Positions 19,172 through 27,778 of a stretch of 64,000 bases of DNA are shown in pieces. Source of the stretch: Pedobacter caeni. GTDB lineage: Bacteria; Bacteroidota; Bacteroidia; Sphingobacteriales; Sphingobacteriaceae. The position numbers were made by a program, and so were the translations under genes. The stretch is from positions 682,001-746,000 of the forward strand of contig NZ_FQUQ01000002.1 in NCBI RefSeq assembly GCF_900129215.1, given 5' to 3'. Each line of letters begins with the position of its first letter. Position 1 is the stretch's first letter. The notes under the pieces are model-generated. The model was not told the origin of the DNA. It saw only the letters and a list, made by a program, of their open reading frames with translations, and did not search any database.

Positions 19172-19519
19172 ATGATAAGAGTAAATGAAAATGATCCCGA
19201 TTTGGAGTATGCAGGAATTGACGCGGGAGGTGGGAATATGTACAATTATAAAGGGGAACCTTTTACGGGCGCAATTGTAGATTTATATCCAAATGGAGAT
19301 TTGAGAGGACTGGCTGAATTTAGGAATGGATATACAGATGGCATGCAGGCTGACTATTATGCAAATGGACAGGTAAAGGAGCAATATTATACCAAATACA
19401 ACAGGATGTATGATAGTTATAAATTCTGGGCTGAATCAGGAAAACTATTGATACATGTTGAGCATGATAAAAACGGAGAGGTTATCTCAAGATTCATCGA
19501 TAAAGAAAAAAGCATTTAG
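19172..19519 (+). CDS. Small MORN-repeat protein (YwqK antitoxin-like)
   Basis: A 115-residue cytoplasmic protein with degenerate MORN-variant repeats: GEPFTGAIVDLYPNGDLRG, then FRNGYTDGMQADYYANGQVKEQ, then FWAESGKLLIHVEHDKNGEV. This pattern is used in YwqK-type antitoxins and many Bacteroidota proteins of unknown role. It lies one base after the DUF6000-like gene. Its stop overlaps the stop of the convergent permease gene by four bases. Confidence 0.75.
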   Translation: MIRVNENDPDLEYAGIDAGGGNMYNYKGEPFTGAIVDLYPNGDLRGLAEFRNGYTDGMQADYYANGQVKEQYYTKYNRMYDSYKFWAESGKLLIHVEHDKNGEVISRFIDKEKSI

Positions 19520-20964
19520 TACTTTTTGTTCCTCAGTTTACTATGCTTTTTGCTATATAAAAAGTAGAAAACAATCCCGATAGCCATCCATATAAATAAG
19601 CGTTCCCAGCTTTCAATTGGCAAACCCGTCATTAAAAACAGACACACTCCGATCCCTAATATTGGGATCAATGGAACAAAGGGGACTTTGAACGATCTCG
19701 GGATCTCCGGATTCGTTTTTCTTAAAATGATGACGCCTAATGCAACCAATGAAAAAGCAAATAAGGTTCCGATACTCACCATGTGCCCCAGATCTGAAAT
19801 GGGTACTAAACCTGCCAGAAGACTCACAAAAACAAGAAAGAATAAATTGCTTTTCCAGGGTGTTTTAAAGCGTGGGTGAACATGACTGAAGAATGCAGGT
19901 AATAACCCATCTTTAGACATGCTGTAAAAAACACGGGATTGTCCCATCAGCATCACCAGAATTACGGAAGTATATCCGGCAAGTATGGCTATGATCAGGG
20001 CGCTGTTTAAAAAATGATATCCAGTTACTGCAAATGCTGTGGCAGCAGGACTGGCATCGTTCTTAAATGCAGTATAAGGCACAAGACCTGTCATGACATA
20101 GGAGAAGGCTACGTAGAGTACTGTAGCCACCAATAAGGAACCAATGATGCCTATGGGCATATCTTTCTGTGGATTTTTAGCTTCCTGAGCAGCAGTAGAA
20201 ACTGCATCGAAACCAATAAATCCAAAGAAAACAACTGCTGCCCCTCTGATAATCCCTGACCAGCCGAAATGTCCGAACTCGCCTGTGTTCTCAGGAATAA
20301 ATGGGGTATAATGTTCCGGATTGATGAACGACCAGCCAAGGGCAATGAATAAGATGATCACGCTGATTTTTAGAATCACGAGCAGGTTGTTAATCGTTGC
20401 TGATTCTTTTGTTCCCTTTACCAGAACGAGGGAGAGCAAGGCAACGATGAATACCGCAGGAAGGTTAATGATCCCAGCTTTGGTTGTTGTTCCGTCTGCA
20501 AGTTTGATAGGATCGAATGGAGAGGCGGTTAATTCCACCGGTATATTGATGTGAAATTGTGTCAGCAGTTTTACGGCATAACTGGACCAGCTGACCGCTA
20601 CCGTTGCCGAAGCCAATGCATATTCCAACACTAAATCCCAGCCAATGATCCAGGCCATAAATTCGCCCAGGGTAGCGTAGGTATAGGTATATGCTGATCC
20701 GGCTACAGGAATCATAGAAGCATATTCTGCATAACAAAGCGCACAAAAAGCACAGGCAATACCTGCAAGAACGAAGGATAGGATGACTGCTGGCCCTGCA
20801 TTTTCGGAGGCTACGATTCCGGTAAGTGAGAAGATTCCGGCACCTACAATGGCTCCGATCCCCAGGGCGACCAGATTAAAAGGACCTAATGACCGTTTTA
20901 ATCCTTTTTCATTTGTCGAAGTTTGTTCTTCAAGAAGCTGTTGAATTGTTTTTTTAAAGCGCAT
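19516..20964 (-). CDS. APC-family amino acid permease
   Basis: Inner-membrane amino acid transporter of 482 residues with about 12 helices, closest in style to the cationic amino acid/YfnA branch. The first helix has the broken-helix motif GAIVGAGIFSLTG. It is followed by AYTYTYATLGEFMAWIIGWDLVLEYALAS, GFIGFDAVSTAAQEAKNPQKDMPIGI and SRVFYSMSKDGLLPAFFSHVHPRFKTPW, all standard for the group. The N-terminal KRSLGPFNLVALGIG is also typical. Two long inverted repeats lie just upstream and may regulate it. The amino acid transported cannot be told from sequence. Confidence 0.92.
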   Translation of the reverse strand: MRFKKTIQQLLEEQTSTNEKGLKRSLGPFNLVALGIGAIVGAGIFSLTGIVASENAGPAVILSFVLAGIACAFCALCYAEYASMIPVAGSAYTYTYATLGEFMAWIIGWDLVLEYALASATVAVSWSSYAVKLLTQFHINIPVELTASPFDPIKLADGTTTKAGIINLPAVFIVALLSLVLVKGTKESATINNLLVILKISVIILFIALGWSFINPEHYTPFIPENTGEFGHFGWSGIIRGAAVVFFGFIGFDAVSTAAQEAKNPQKDMPIGIIGSLLVATVLYVAFSYVMTGLVPYTAFKNDASPAATAFAVTGYHFLNSALIIAILAGYTSVILVMLMGQSRVFYSMSKDGLLPAFFSHVHPRFKTPWKSNLFFLVFVSLLAGLVPISDLGHMVSIGTLFAFSLVALGVIILRKTNPEIPRSFKVPFVPLIPILGIGVCLFLMTGLPIESWERLFIWMAIGIVFYFLYSKKHSKLRNKKY

Positions 20965-20974
20965 GTTCTATAAA

Positions 20975-21029
20975 TATGTTTGCAATTAATTGCCTGGAGC
21001 CTGATTACAGGCAATTAATTGCAAACATA
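20975..21029. repeat. Perfect 22-bp inverted repeat with twin GCAATTAATTGC palindromes
   Basis: Arms 20975-20996 and 21008-21029 are exact reverse complements around an 11-base spacer. Each arm holds GCAATTAATTGC, itself a 12-base palindrome (20982-20993 and 21011-21022), centres 29 bases apart. It begins 11 bases upstream of the permease start. It could be a double operator for a dimeric regulator or an mRNA leader hairpin. Confidence 0.85.
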
Positions 21030-21033
21030 AGGA

Positions 21034-21076
21034 TTAAACATTAAAGACTACTAATTTAGTAGTCTTTAATGTTTAA
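21034..21076. repeat. 43-bp near-perfect palindrome (21-bp arms, 1-base spacer)
   Basis: Arms 21034-21054 and 21056-21076 are exact reverse complements with a single T between them. It lies between the DUF1801 gene and the permease gene, both on the minus strand, 4 bases from the first inverted repeat. It may terminate the DUF1801 transcript, though no clear T-run follows on the minus strand, or it may be a cruciform or protein site. Confidence 0.8.
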
Positions 21077-21118
21077 AAGTAAACCTATCTTAACATGAAG
21101 AGGAGAATAACGGCTGTT

Positions 21119-21547
21119 TTACTTCTGATTTTCCGGATATTTTTCTTTAGTCAGAACGATCGAATGATCAATCATTTTTGATAAAACTGTGGGATCAATA
21201 TCTGCCAGTTTTTTAATGTAAATGCAGGCCTTGCTCATTTTATATTTTCCAAGTTGTTTCAGGAACTCTTCTTTTATTTCAAAGTCGCAACCTACATACA
21301 ATGTGATGGCAGCACTTCGCGGCGAGAATCCGGCCAATGGTGCATCGCCTTCATGGCCGCTCTCATATTTATAATGATAACTTCCAAAACCGATAATGGA
21401 TGGTCCCCACATTTTTGCAGGAAATCCGGTCTGTTTTTCCATCAGTTCAACCAGGGCATAACTGTCTTGTCGCTTTACCGGATCAATTACCTTTTCAATA
21501 AACTCATTTACACTTTGTGTAGTCTGAATGGTCTTGTTCTTTGCCAT
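21119..21547 (-). CDS. DUF1801 domain protein
   Basis: Small cytoplasmic protein (142 residues) of the DUF1801/YdhG-like family. Signature segments are SVNEFIEKVIDPVKRQDSYALVELM, MWGPSIIGFGSYHYKYESG, FSPRSAAITLYV and MSKACIYIKKLADID. The biochemical role of the family is not established. It diverges from the Tat-exported oxidoreductase gene; a 43-base palindrome follows it. Confidence 0.88.
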   Translation of the reverse strand: MAKNKTIQTTQSVNEFIEKVIDPVKRQDSYALVELMEKQTGFPAKMWGPSIIGFGSYHYKYESGHEGDAPLAGFSPRSAAITLYVGCDFEIKEEFLKQLGKYKMSKACIYIKKLADIDPTVLSKMIDHSIVLTKEKYPENQK

Positions 21548-21681
21548 GTTAATTGTAATTTTTTTAATTCATCCAAATGAACTGGTTACGATCTTCTTAA
21601 ATAAGAACAATAAAATTCTTAAATTAGAAAATATCTTCTGGAATGACACCGTCCAGCTGATGAACCAAATGAAACCTAAAT

Positions 21682-22992
21682 ATGATGAAAAAAACTAATG
21701 ATTTAAACTCAACTGATCGAAGATCGTTTTTAAAAAAGTCGGGTATAGTGATGTTAGGTAGTACGCTTGCTTACCAGACTGGTTTTTCCAATCCATTATT
21801 CAGCTCTGCAAAATCAACCATTAAGGTGGGATTAATAGGCTGTGGCGGACGTGGTACCGGCGCAGCAGCGCAAGCGCTCGCTGCTGATCCGGATGTAGTG
21901 ATTACTGCGATGGGCGATATTTTTGAAGACAGACTTGAAGAAGCCTTTGCTTCCCTGACCATTATTGATGCGAAAAGGGTGAAGGTGGATAAAAAAAGAA
22001 AGTTTATCGGTTTTGATGCCTACCAAAAGGTAATTGATTCTGGTGTGGATGTGGTATTGCTGACTACACCTCCGGCATTCAGACCAGACCAGCTGACCGC
22101 AGCAATTGATGCCGGAAAACATGTGTTTTGTGAAAAGCCAGTGGCAGTAGATGCTCCCGGAATCCGTAAAGTTCTTGCTGCGGCTAAGAAAGCACAGGAA
22201 AAGAACTTGTCGCTGGTATCTGGTTTTTGTTTCAGGTATGACCTGCCAACCAGGGCGGTGTTTAACCGGGTGTTAAATGGTGAGGTAGGTGAAATCAGGA
22301 CGATCTCTACCTTTAGAAATGGCTCAGGAAACTGGTCCAATCCCCGCAAGCCCGATTGGAACGACCTGACTTTTAAATTGAGGAACTGGCATTATCAAAA
22401 CTGGCTTTCCGGTGATTTTATTGTAGAACAGGCTGTACATAGCCTGGATATGATGTCATGGGCGATGGGTGATAAAATGCCGGTAAGAGCTACCGGAACA
22501 GGCGGCAGACAAGTGCGTGTAAATGAGATTTACGGAAACATCTATGATCATTTTGCGGTGGAATTTGAATATGCGAACGGGGCAAAAGGATTTCATTTTT
22601 GCAGGCAGCAGGAGGGGACTTCACACCGAAATACTGTTGATGTGCTCGGAACAGATGGCAGTGCCTTTGTAAATGTGGGTATGAAATACGAGATCAACGG
22701 GAAAAACAACTGGAAGTACGATGGCGAAAAGAAAAACATGTATCAGGTTCAGCACGATGAGCTTTTTGCAGCGATCAGAAATGGAAAACCAATAAATAAC
22801 GGTGAGTATATGACCCATAGTACCTTACTGGCGATCTGGGGACGGATGGCTGCCTACAGCGGACAAACGATCAGCTTTGAGCAGGCTTTGAACTCAGAAC
22901 TTGTTTTGGGACCAAAGATCGACGAATACAACTGGGACCTGAAATGGGAAAATCAACCGGTAGCTTTACCGGGAGTAACCAGGGGAATCTAA
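21682..22992 (+). CDS. Tat-exported Gfo/Idh/MocA-family oxidoreductase
   Basis: NAD(P)-dependent sugar oxidoreductase of 436 residues. The N-terminus carries a twin-arginine signal (TDRRSFLKKSG), so the protein is exported folded with its cofactor. The Rossmann motif is VGLIGCGGRGTGAAAQ, followed by the family signature CEKPVAVD and a C-terminal domain with NWLSGDFIVEQAVHSLDMMSWAM, where the His is the likely catalytic residue. The next gene is a DUF1080 protein, a partner found in 3-keto-glycoside breakdown, so it may oxidise the C3 hydroxyl of a glycoside. It starts either at 21682 or at the adjacent ATG. Confidence 0.9.
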   Translation: MMKKTNDLNSTDRRSFLKKSGIVMLGSTLAYQTGFSNPLFSSAKSTIKVGLIGCGGRGTGAAAQALAADPDVVITAMGDIFEDRLEEAFASLTIIDAKRVKVDKKRKFIGFDAYQKVIDSGVDVVLLTTPPAFRPDQLTAAIDAGKHVFCEKPVAVDAPGIRKVLAAAKKAQEKNLSLVSGFCFRYDLPTRAVFNRVLNGEVGEIRTISTFRNGSGNWSNPRKPDWNDLTFKLRNWHYQNWLSGDFIVEQAVHSLDMMSWAMGDKMPVRATGTGGRQVRVNEIYGNIYDHFAVEFEYANGAKGFHFCRQQEGTSHRNTVDVLGTDGSAFVNVGMKYEINGKNNWKYDGEKKNMYQVQHDELFAAIRNGKPINNGEYMTHSTLLAIWGRMAAYSGQTISFEQALNSELVLGPKIDEYNWDLKWENQPVALPGVTRGI

Positions 22993-23019
22993 TTAGCCAT
23001 CAATCATAAACATAATTTA

Positions 23020-23715
23020 ATGAGGAAAACATTAATGGGGATCGGTATGGCCTTTGCAGCTGTACTGATGTGTACTTCTATGTCGTATGCACAATCCATA
23101 CTTCTGCAATATGGTAAGGAAACAATGCTGGGGAATAATAAGGGGAAGGCCATCAACTGGATCAATGTAAATACGGAACCCGAAACCTGGAGAAAGGAAA
23201 AAGACCTGCTGATTTGTTCAGGAAAACCTATAGGGGTCATGCGGTCAGAGAAACTATATGAAAACTTCGTCCTCGAAGTGGAGTGGAAACATATGGAGTC
23301 CGGAGGGAACTCAGGCATATTTGTATGGAGTGATGCGAAAACTGATGACAAAAACCGTTTGCCTGGTGGGGTAGAAGTACAGATGCTGGAACTGGACTGG
23401 CCAAACCTGAACATGACGGATGGAGTAAAACCTCCGATAGCTTATGTACATGGGGAGTTGTTTGGGGTTGGTGGTGTGGTAACCGTCCCTGATAATCCCA
23501 GAGGGGAGCGGAGTAAATCCATAGAAAACAGATGTAAAGGAAAAGGCGAATGGAATACTTATAAGGTGGTCTGTGTGGATGGAATGATCAAATTATCGGT
23601 AAATGGCAAGTTTGTAAATGGCATCAGCAAGTCGACCGTAAAGAAAGGCCACCTTTGTATGGAATCGGAGGGTGCTGAAATTCATTTCAGGAATCTGAAG
23701 GTTACCGAACTTTAA
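23020..23715 (+). CDS. DUF1080 (3-keto-disaccharide hydrolase-like) secreted protein
   Basis: Secreted protein of 231 residues with a signal peptide ending around SMSYAQS and a concanavalin-like DUF1080 fold. Family segments are [70 protein letters not shown] and [19 protein letters not shown]. Some members hydrolyse or eliminate 3-keto-glycosides. It lies 27 bases after the Tat-exported oxidoreductase and most likely forms a two-enzyme periplasmic pathway with it. Confidence 0.88.
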   Translation: MRKTLMGIGMAFAAVLMCTSMSYAQSILLQYGKETMLGNNKGKAINWINVNTEPETWRKEKDLLICSGKPIGVMRSEKLYENFVLEVEWKHMESGGNSGIFVWSDAKTDDKNRLPGGVEVQMLELDWPNLNMTDGVKPPIAYVHGELFGVGGVVTVPDNPRGERSKSIENRCKGKGEWNTYKVVCVDGMIKLSVNGKFVNGISKSTVKKGHLCMESEGAEIHFRNLKVTEL

Positions 23716-23734
23716 TGAACCGGAAATAGAAAAT

Positions 23735-24043
23735 ATGACCACAGACAATAACGACATCAACGGCAATAATTGTCCGGCTTCAAAACTACTGAAAATGTTA
23801 TCCGGTAAATGGAAACCCCAGATCTTCAAATTGGCCCTAAACGGGCCATTACGTTTTAACAGCCTGGTCCGTCAGCTAGAAGGTTCAAATAAACAGGCTG
23901 TAGCGGTGGCCTTGAAAGAACTGGAGGAAGAAGGCCTGCTGGAAAGAAATGTAATTCAACTGAAGCCTCTTCATGTGGAATATATCCTGTCTGAAAGAGG
24001 AACTTTAATGATCAGCGTTTTTCAGCAACTTGAAGGATTATAA
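23735..24043 (+). CDS. HxlR-family transcriptional regulator
   Basis: Winged-helix regulator of 102 residues. LSGKWKPQIFKLALNGPLRFNSLVRQLEG, then VALKELEEEGLLERNVIQ and VEYILSERG, match the HxlR family. A single cysteine near the N-terminus (NNCPASKLL, Cys13) is at the place of the redox or quinone sensing cysteine of YodB/HypR-type members. A DsbA-like thiol protein is encoded 97 bases downstream, a plausible target. Confidence 0.9.
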   Translation: MTTDNNDINGNNCPASKLLKMLSGKWKPQIFKLALNGPLRFNSLVRQLEGSNKQAVAVALKELEEEGLLERNVIQLKPLHVEYILSERGTLMISVFQQLEGL

Positions 24044-24140
24044 GACCTGATTTTTAACCTTTAAGGTAGTCATGTTTTTCTGACTTATTGCAGGGCTTAT
24101 CCGATCTGGATAGCTTTGCTGTTGAATTAAAAAAAAGAAG

Positions 24141-25052
24141 ATGAGTAATCCTTTAAAGTGTGATCCGGAAACAGGGGTCTGTGAAGTCCCTGGCCTTTCA
24201 GCTGAAAATGAAAAAGCTTTGCCTAAGGCATCAGACAAAGCTATACGGGTAATTTACTTTACCGATCCTATCTGTTCTTCCTGCTGGGGGATTGAACCAC
24301 AATTGCGGAAATTAAAGATGGAGTACGGAGAAGTAATTGACATTGAATACCGGATGGGCGGACTTTTGCCAGACTGGTCTTACAATAGTGGAGGAATCAG
24401 TAAGCCTGCAGATGTGGCTTCACATTGGGATGAAGTTAGTTTACATTACGAAATGCCTATTGATGGTGATGTCTGGTTAGAGGACCCGCTGGATTCTTCC
24501 TATCCACCTTCTATTGCATTTAAAGCCGCACAGCTACAGGATCAGGAGAAAGCATTACTATTTTTAAGAAGGATAAAAGAAATGGTCTTTCTGGAGAAAA
24601 AGAACATCAGTAAATGGGAGCACCTGCTGGCAGCCGCAATAGCAACAGGACTTGATCCGGTAAGACTGAAACAGGACTTTGATGGTGATGCAAAGCAATA
24701 TTTTCAGGAAGACCTACAGTTGGCGGGCTATTGGAATGTCAGAGGATTTCCAACCTTGTTTTTCATCGATGCAAAAGGCAATCCCGAAAAAGTATACGGT
24801 GTAAAACCATATCAGGTTTACGAAGCTGCAATTGAAACATTGTTGCCAGGCGCCAAATCTAAAAAAGCTCCGCAGGCAAAGGGTTGGGAATATCTGTTCT
24901 CTGTTTATCCTACACTGACAAATAAAGAGCTGTCGGTTATTTCAGATCTTTCTGTAAATGAGGCAGAAGCTTTCCTTGCAAATCTGGTGAACGAAGAGAA
25001 GCTGACCGTCATGGAAACAAAGAACGGGAAAATATGGTACCTGAAAAACTGA
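24141..25052 (+). CDS. DsbA-family thioredoxin-fold protein (SpxH/FrnE-like)
   Basis: Cytoplasmic-looking protein of 303 residues without a signal peptide. The active site is DPICSSCWGIEPQ (Cys45, Cys48), followed by a helical insert and the cis-proline loop RGFPTLFFID. The domain order recalls the SpxH/YjbH and FrnE branches of the DsbA family. Two further cysteines lie at the N-terminus (Cys7 and Cys14). The last 70 residues, after a linker KSKKAPQAKG, look like a small helical domain. A link to the HxlR regulator suggests an oxidative-stress role. A Spx partner would be unexpected in this phylum. Confidence 0.8.
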   Translation: MSNPLKCDPETGVCEVPGLSAENEKALPKASDKAIRVIYFTDPICSSCWGIEPQLRKLKMEYGEVIDIEYRMGGLLPDWSYNSGGISKPADVASHWDEVSLHYEMPIDGDVWLEDPLDSSYPPSIAFKAAQLQDQEKALLFLRRIKEMVFLEKKNISKWEHLLAAAIATGLDPVRLKQDFDGDAKQYFQEDLQLAGYWNVRGFPTLFFIDAKGNPEKVYGVKPYQVYEAAIETLLPGAKSKKAPQAKGWEYLFSVYPTLTNKELSVISDLSVNEAEAFLANLVNEEKLTVMETKNGKIWYLKN

Positions 25053-25210
25053 CAATTGCACTTAATGTTTTGACAAAAAAACTAAATCTTTCTAACCATA
25101 ATTATGCTTTATTTGATATGATGAATTAAACTCATCAAGTTTTTATCATAATGGAATATGATAGGTTAGTTAGTTAAGGAGATAGGGGTATCTACTTTAT
25201 CGAATTAATG

Positions 25211-25248
25211 AAAATCCGCAGATGCCTGGATGGGACCCGCGGATTTTT
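25211..25248. terminator. Terminator-like hairpin before the acyltransferase gene
   Basis: AAAATCCGC (25211-25219) pairs with GCGGATTTT (25239-25247) across a 19-base loop, ending in T's. It could terminate the DsbA-like transcript. It overlaps a possible upstream start of the acyltransferase at 25222, which argues for the start at 25294. Confidence 0.6.
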
Positions 25249-25293
25249 AATTTATTACGTTGCTATATGATAGGTTGTGTATATTTAGTCAGT

Positions 25294-26475
25294 ATGCCAG
25301 CAACAAATTACCCCCGTACCCCATGGATAGATTATCTACGTGGTTTTGTAACCATTTTAGTGGTTGCGCATCATGCTTCTTTGGCTTATACAACTTTTGC
25401 CAGTTTTAATAAAGATGCTTACATCAGCTCGACACATCCAGTAGTGGATGTACTGCGCTGGAAAGGAATGGATTATTTCGAAGATTTTAATGACATTTTC
25501 TTTATGTCTTTAATGTTCCTCATCGGAGGGGTGTTTGTGATCGGTAGTCTGAGGAAAAAAGGAGTACTGGTCTTTATTAAAGATCGGTTTTACAGGTTAT
25601 TGATCCCATTCTTTGTTGGCGTTACTGTGCTCATGTTGCTGGCGCATTACCCCGCTTATTACCTTGCCCATGGAAATTTCAACTTAAGGGACTATGTGGT
25701 CGACTTCTTTACGGTGGAAGCATGGCCGGTAGGGCCGCCATGGTTTATTTGGGTGCTGTTTTCTTTCAATATCATCATTGCGCTTTTATTCCCGCTTATT
25801 GGTTCTTTCATGAGCAAACTGGGACAAAAGCTAGCCAGTTGGGCCAACCAGCCATTCAAGGTTTTCCTCTTCTGGTATTTGTTAACATGGATCACTTATA
25901 TGCCACTGATGTTTTGGGCAGGTGCAGGAACCTGGACAGGCTTTGGCCCCTTCGATTTTCAGGTAAGCAGGGTGTTACTTTATTTTACCTATTTCTTAAC
26001 AGGCGTGGTGATTGGCAGTCCGGGTATAGACTTTGGTTTATTCAAAAAGGATGGCCTCCTGATGAAAAGGTGGCCTTTTTGGGTAATGGGGAGTGTTTTG
26101 ACCTATGTTCTGTTAAAATTAGCAGAAGCACCCCTTACTGCCAGTTATGAGCAAAAACAATTGACTGAATTTCAGGCCACATTGATTTACCGCTCTATCT
26201 GGACATTGTCCTGCACACTCAGTAGTATGGCCTTTATCGCCTTGTTCAGGAAACTGTTTAACCGTGCAAATGAACACTGGCAGGCCCTCTCTGAAAACGC
26301 TTATGGTATTTATCTGCTCCACTATATTTTTGTGATCTGGTGCCAGTTCCTTTTACTGGATGTTGATTTTCCGGTAGTCGTTAAATTTATCCTCACTTTC
26401 GTGATTTCTGTAGTGCTAAGCTGGGGCTTAACCTATCTCCTCAGAAAAAATAAGACGATTGCCAGATTTCTGTGA
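25294..26475 (+). CDS. Acyltransferase 3 family membrane protein (OpgC-like)
   Basis: Integral membrane acyltransferase of about 393 residues and about ten helices, which would O-acylate an envelope glycan. The family opening is present: PWIDYLRGFVTILVVAHHASLAY, with the conserved His pair. Later segments are RFYRLLIPFFVGV, WFIWVLFSFNIIIALLFP and ENAYGIYLLHYIFVIW. The frame is open 24 codons further upstream to 25222, but that start falls inside a hairpin, so the ATG at 25294 is preferred. It appears monocistronic. Confidence 0.87.
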   Translation: MPATNYPRTPWIDYLRGFVTILVVAHHASLAYTTFASFNKDAYISSTHPVVDVLRWKGMDYFEDFNDIFFMSLMFLIGGVFVIGSLRKKGVLVFIKDRFYRLLIPFFVGVTVLMLLAHYPAYYLAHGNFNLRDYVVDFFTVEAWPVGPPWFIWVLFSFNIIIALLFPLIGSFMSKLGQKLASWANQPFKVFLFWYLLTWITYMPLMFWAGAGTWTGFGPFDFQVSRVLLYFTYFLTGVVIGSPGIDFGLFKKDGLLMKRWPFWVMGSVLTYVLLKLAEAPLTASYEQKQLTEFQATLIYRSIWTLSCTLSSMAFIALFRKLFNRANEHWQALSENAYGIYLLHYIFVIWCQFLLLDVDFPVVVKFILTFVISVVLSWGLTYLLRKNKTIARFL

Positions 26476-26505
26476 AAACACCGGATGGAGTATAAAAAAA
26501 TGTGC

Positions 26506-26513
26506 TATTTTTG
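26506..26513 (+). promoter_or_regulatory. Bacteroidota -7 promoter box TATTTTTG
   Basis: TATTTTTG fits the TAnnTTTG consensus and lies 32 bases upstream of the nucleoside phosphorylase start. No convincing -33 TTTG is seen. Confidence 0.55.
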
Positions 26514-26545
26514 ATCACACAATAAGAAGCAACAAGTAAAAAATC

Positions 26546-26842
26546 ATGAATAATACAGACAATCTGGTGTCGCATAATGTTTATTTTGAGGGGAAAGTAC
26601 AGAGCCTGGGACTGGAAACAGAAAAAGGAAAAGCCACTCTTGGAGTGATGAAAAAGGGTGTTTATGAGTTCTCTACTTCCTCAGCCGAAAAAATGATTGT
26701 GATCTCGGGCAGCATGAATGTCAGATTGCCAGGTAATGATTGGGTAACGTATACCAGTCAGCAGGAATTCGATGTAGTTGCCGGTGTTTCTTTTGGCGTA
26801 TCCTGCGATGCAGATGTTGCCTATATCTGTTATTACGGATAG
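26546..26842 (+). CDS. ppnP: Pyrimidine/purine nucleoside phosphorylase PpnP (DUF1255)
   Basis: Small cupin-fold enzyme (98 residues) that phosphorolyses several nucleosides to base and ribose-1-phosphate. The sequence has the family layout: NVYFEGKVQSLGL, ATLGVMKKGVYEFSTSSAEKM, ISGSMNVRLPGNDW, and FDVVAGVSFGVSCDADVAYICYYG at the C-terminus. Length fits E. coli PpnP (YaiE). It follows a good promoter box and precedes an EamA transporter gene by 26 bases. Confidence 0.92.
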   Translation: MNNTDNLVSHNVYFEGKVQSLGLETEKGKATLGVMKKGVYEFSTSSAEKMIVISGSMNVRLPGNDWVTYTSQQEFDVVAGVSFGVSCDADVAYICYYG

Positions 26843-26868
26843 ATTTTTCTTGTTTAAGTTTTCTTTTG

Positions 26869-27774
26869 ATGAACCATAAAATCAAAGGCTATTTCTGGGC
26901 ATGTATTTCCTCTGCTACGTTTGGCCTCATTCCCTTATTTGCTTTGCCCCTTGGGCAAAAAGGACTCTCACACGATACTGTTTTGTGTTACCGCTTTGCT
27001 GCTGCATCTTTATTCGTAGCGCTTTGGATGGCTTTCAAAAAAGAATCTTTTATGATCACAAAAAGAGAACTGATGTTATTGCTGATTCTAGGTGTATTGT
27101 ATGCCGTGTCAGCACAATATCTGTTTATCAGTTATGACTATCTGGGGGTGGGCACAGCTTCCACGATTTTGTTTCTTTATCCGGTATTTGTTGCGCTATT
27201 GATGGCCGTTTTTTTCAAAGAAAAAATAAACATGATTACCCTGGCCGCCATTCTGATTGCCTTTTCGGGAATATCGCTTTTGTACAAAGGGGATAATGGG
27301 GTGAGCCTGAATCCGCTGGGAATCGGAACGATTCTGTTATCGGCATTGAGTTATGCTGTTTATATTGTAGTAGTCAATAAATCAAAAGTACAGTATATAT
27401 CGGGGTATAAGCTGACCATGTATGTGATGGCGGTAAGTGCGGTGTTTTTTCTGATAAAAACACAGATTACAGGCGGATTGGCTCCATTGCCGGATACTGT
27501 TGCCGTACTGGACCTGACGCTGCTCTCTTTACTCGCTACAGCGCTCTCCTGTGTAGCTATGGTATTTGCGGTACAATATGTAGGTTCTACTGCTACAGCG
27601 ATATTGGGAGCATTAGAGCCTGTTGTTGCGGTAGCAGTAGGGGTTTTAGCCTTTAATGAAGTGATCACTAAAAACCTGGTCTTTGGGGTATTGCTGATCC
27701 TGATCGCTGTTTCCCTGATTGTCCTTTCTGATTATTTTTATAAGCGTATGAAAGTTAAAAAGGTCATTTTATAA
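26869..27774 (+). CDS. DMT superfamily EamA-type transporter
   Basis: Inner-membrane transporter of 301 residues with ten predicted helices in two EamA repeats (about 5-135 and 150-290). Segments such as FWACISSATFGLIPLFALPLG, YLFISYDYLGVGTASTILFLYPVFVALLMAVFFKE and YVGSTATAILGALEPVVAVAVGVLAFNEVI are standard. An upstream in-frame ATG at 26740 would give a Cys/Arg-rich leader and overlap the phosphorylase gene, so the ATG at 26869 (MNHKIKGYF) is chosen. Substrate unknown. Confidence 0.9.
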   Translation: MNHKIKGYFWACISSATFGLIPLFALPLGQKGLSHDTVLCYRFAAASLFVALWMAFKKESFMITKRELMLLLILGVLYAVSAQYLFISYDYLGVGTASTILFLYPVFVALLMAVFFKEKINMITLAAILIAFSGISLLYKGDNGVSLNPLGIGTILLSALSYAVYIVVVNKSKVQYISGYKLTMYVMAVSAVFFLIKTQITGGLAPLPDTVAVLDLTLLSLLATALSCVAMVFAVQYVGSTATAILGALEPVVAVAVGVLAFNEVITKNLVFGVLLILIAVSLIVLSDYFYKRMKVKKVIL

Positions 27775-27778
27775 CCCT

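Noticed and set aside
24141..25052. True SpxH adaptor for Spx degradation
   Set aside because: Spx is a Firmicutes protein; only the general DsbA-like fold can be supported.
26740..26868. N-terminal extension of the EamA transporter
   Set aside because: Overlaps the nucleoside phosphorylase gene and encodes a Cys/Arg-rich peptide unlike transporters.
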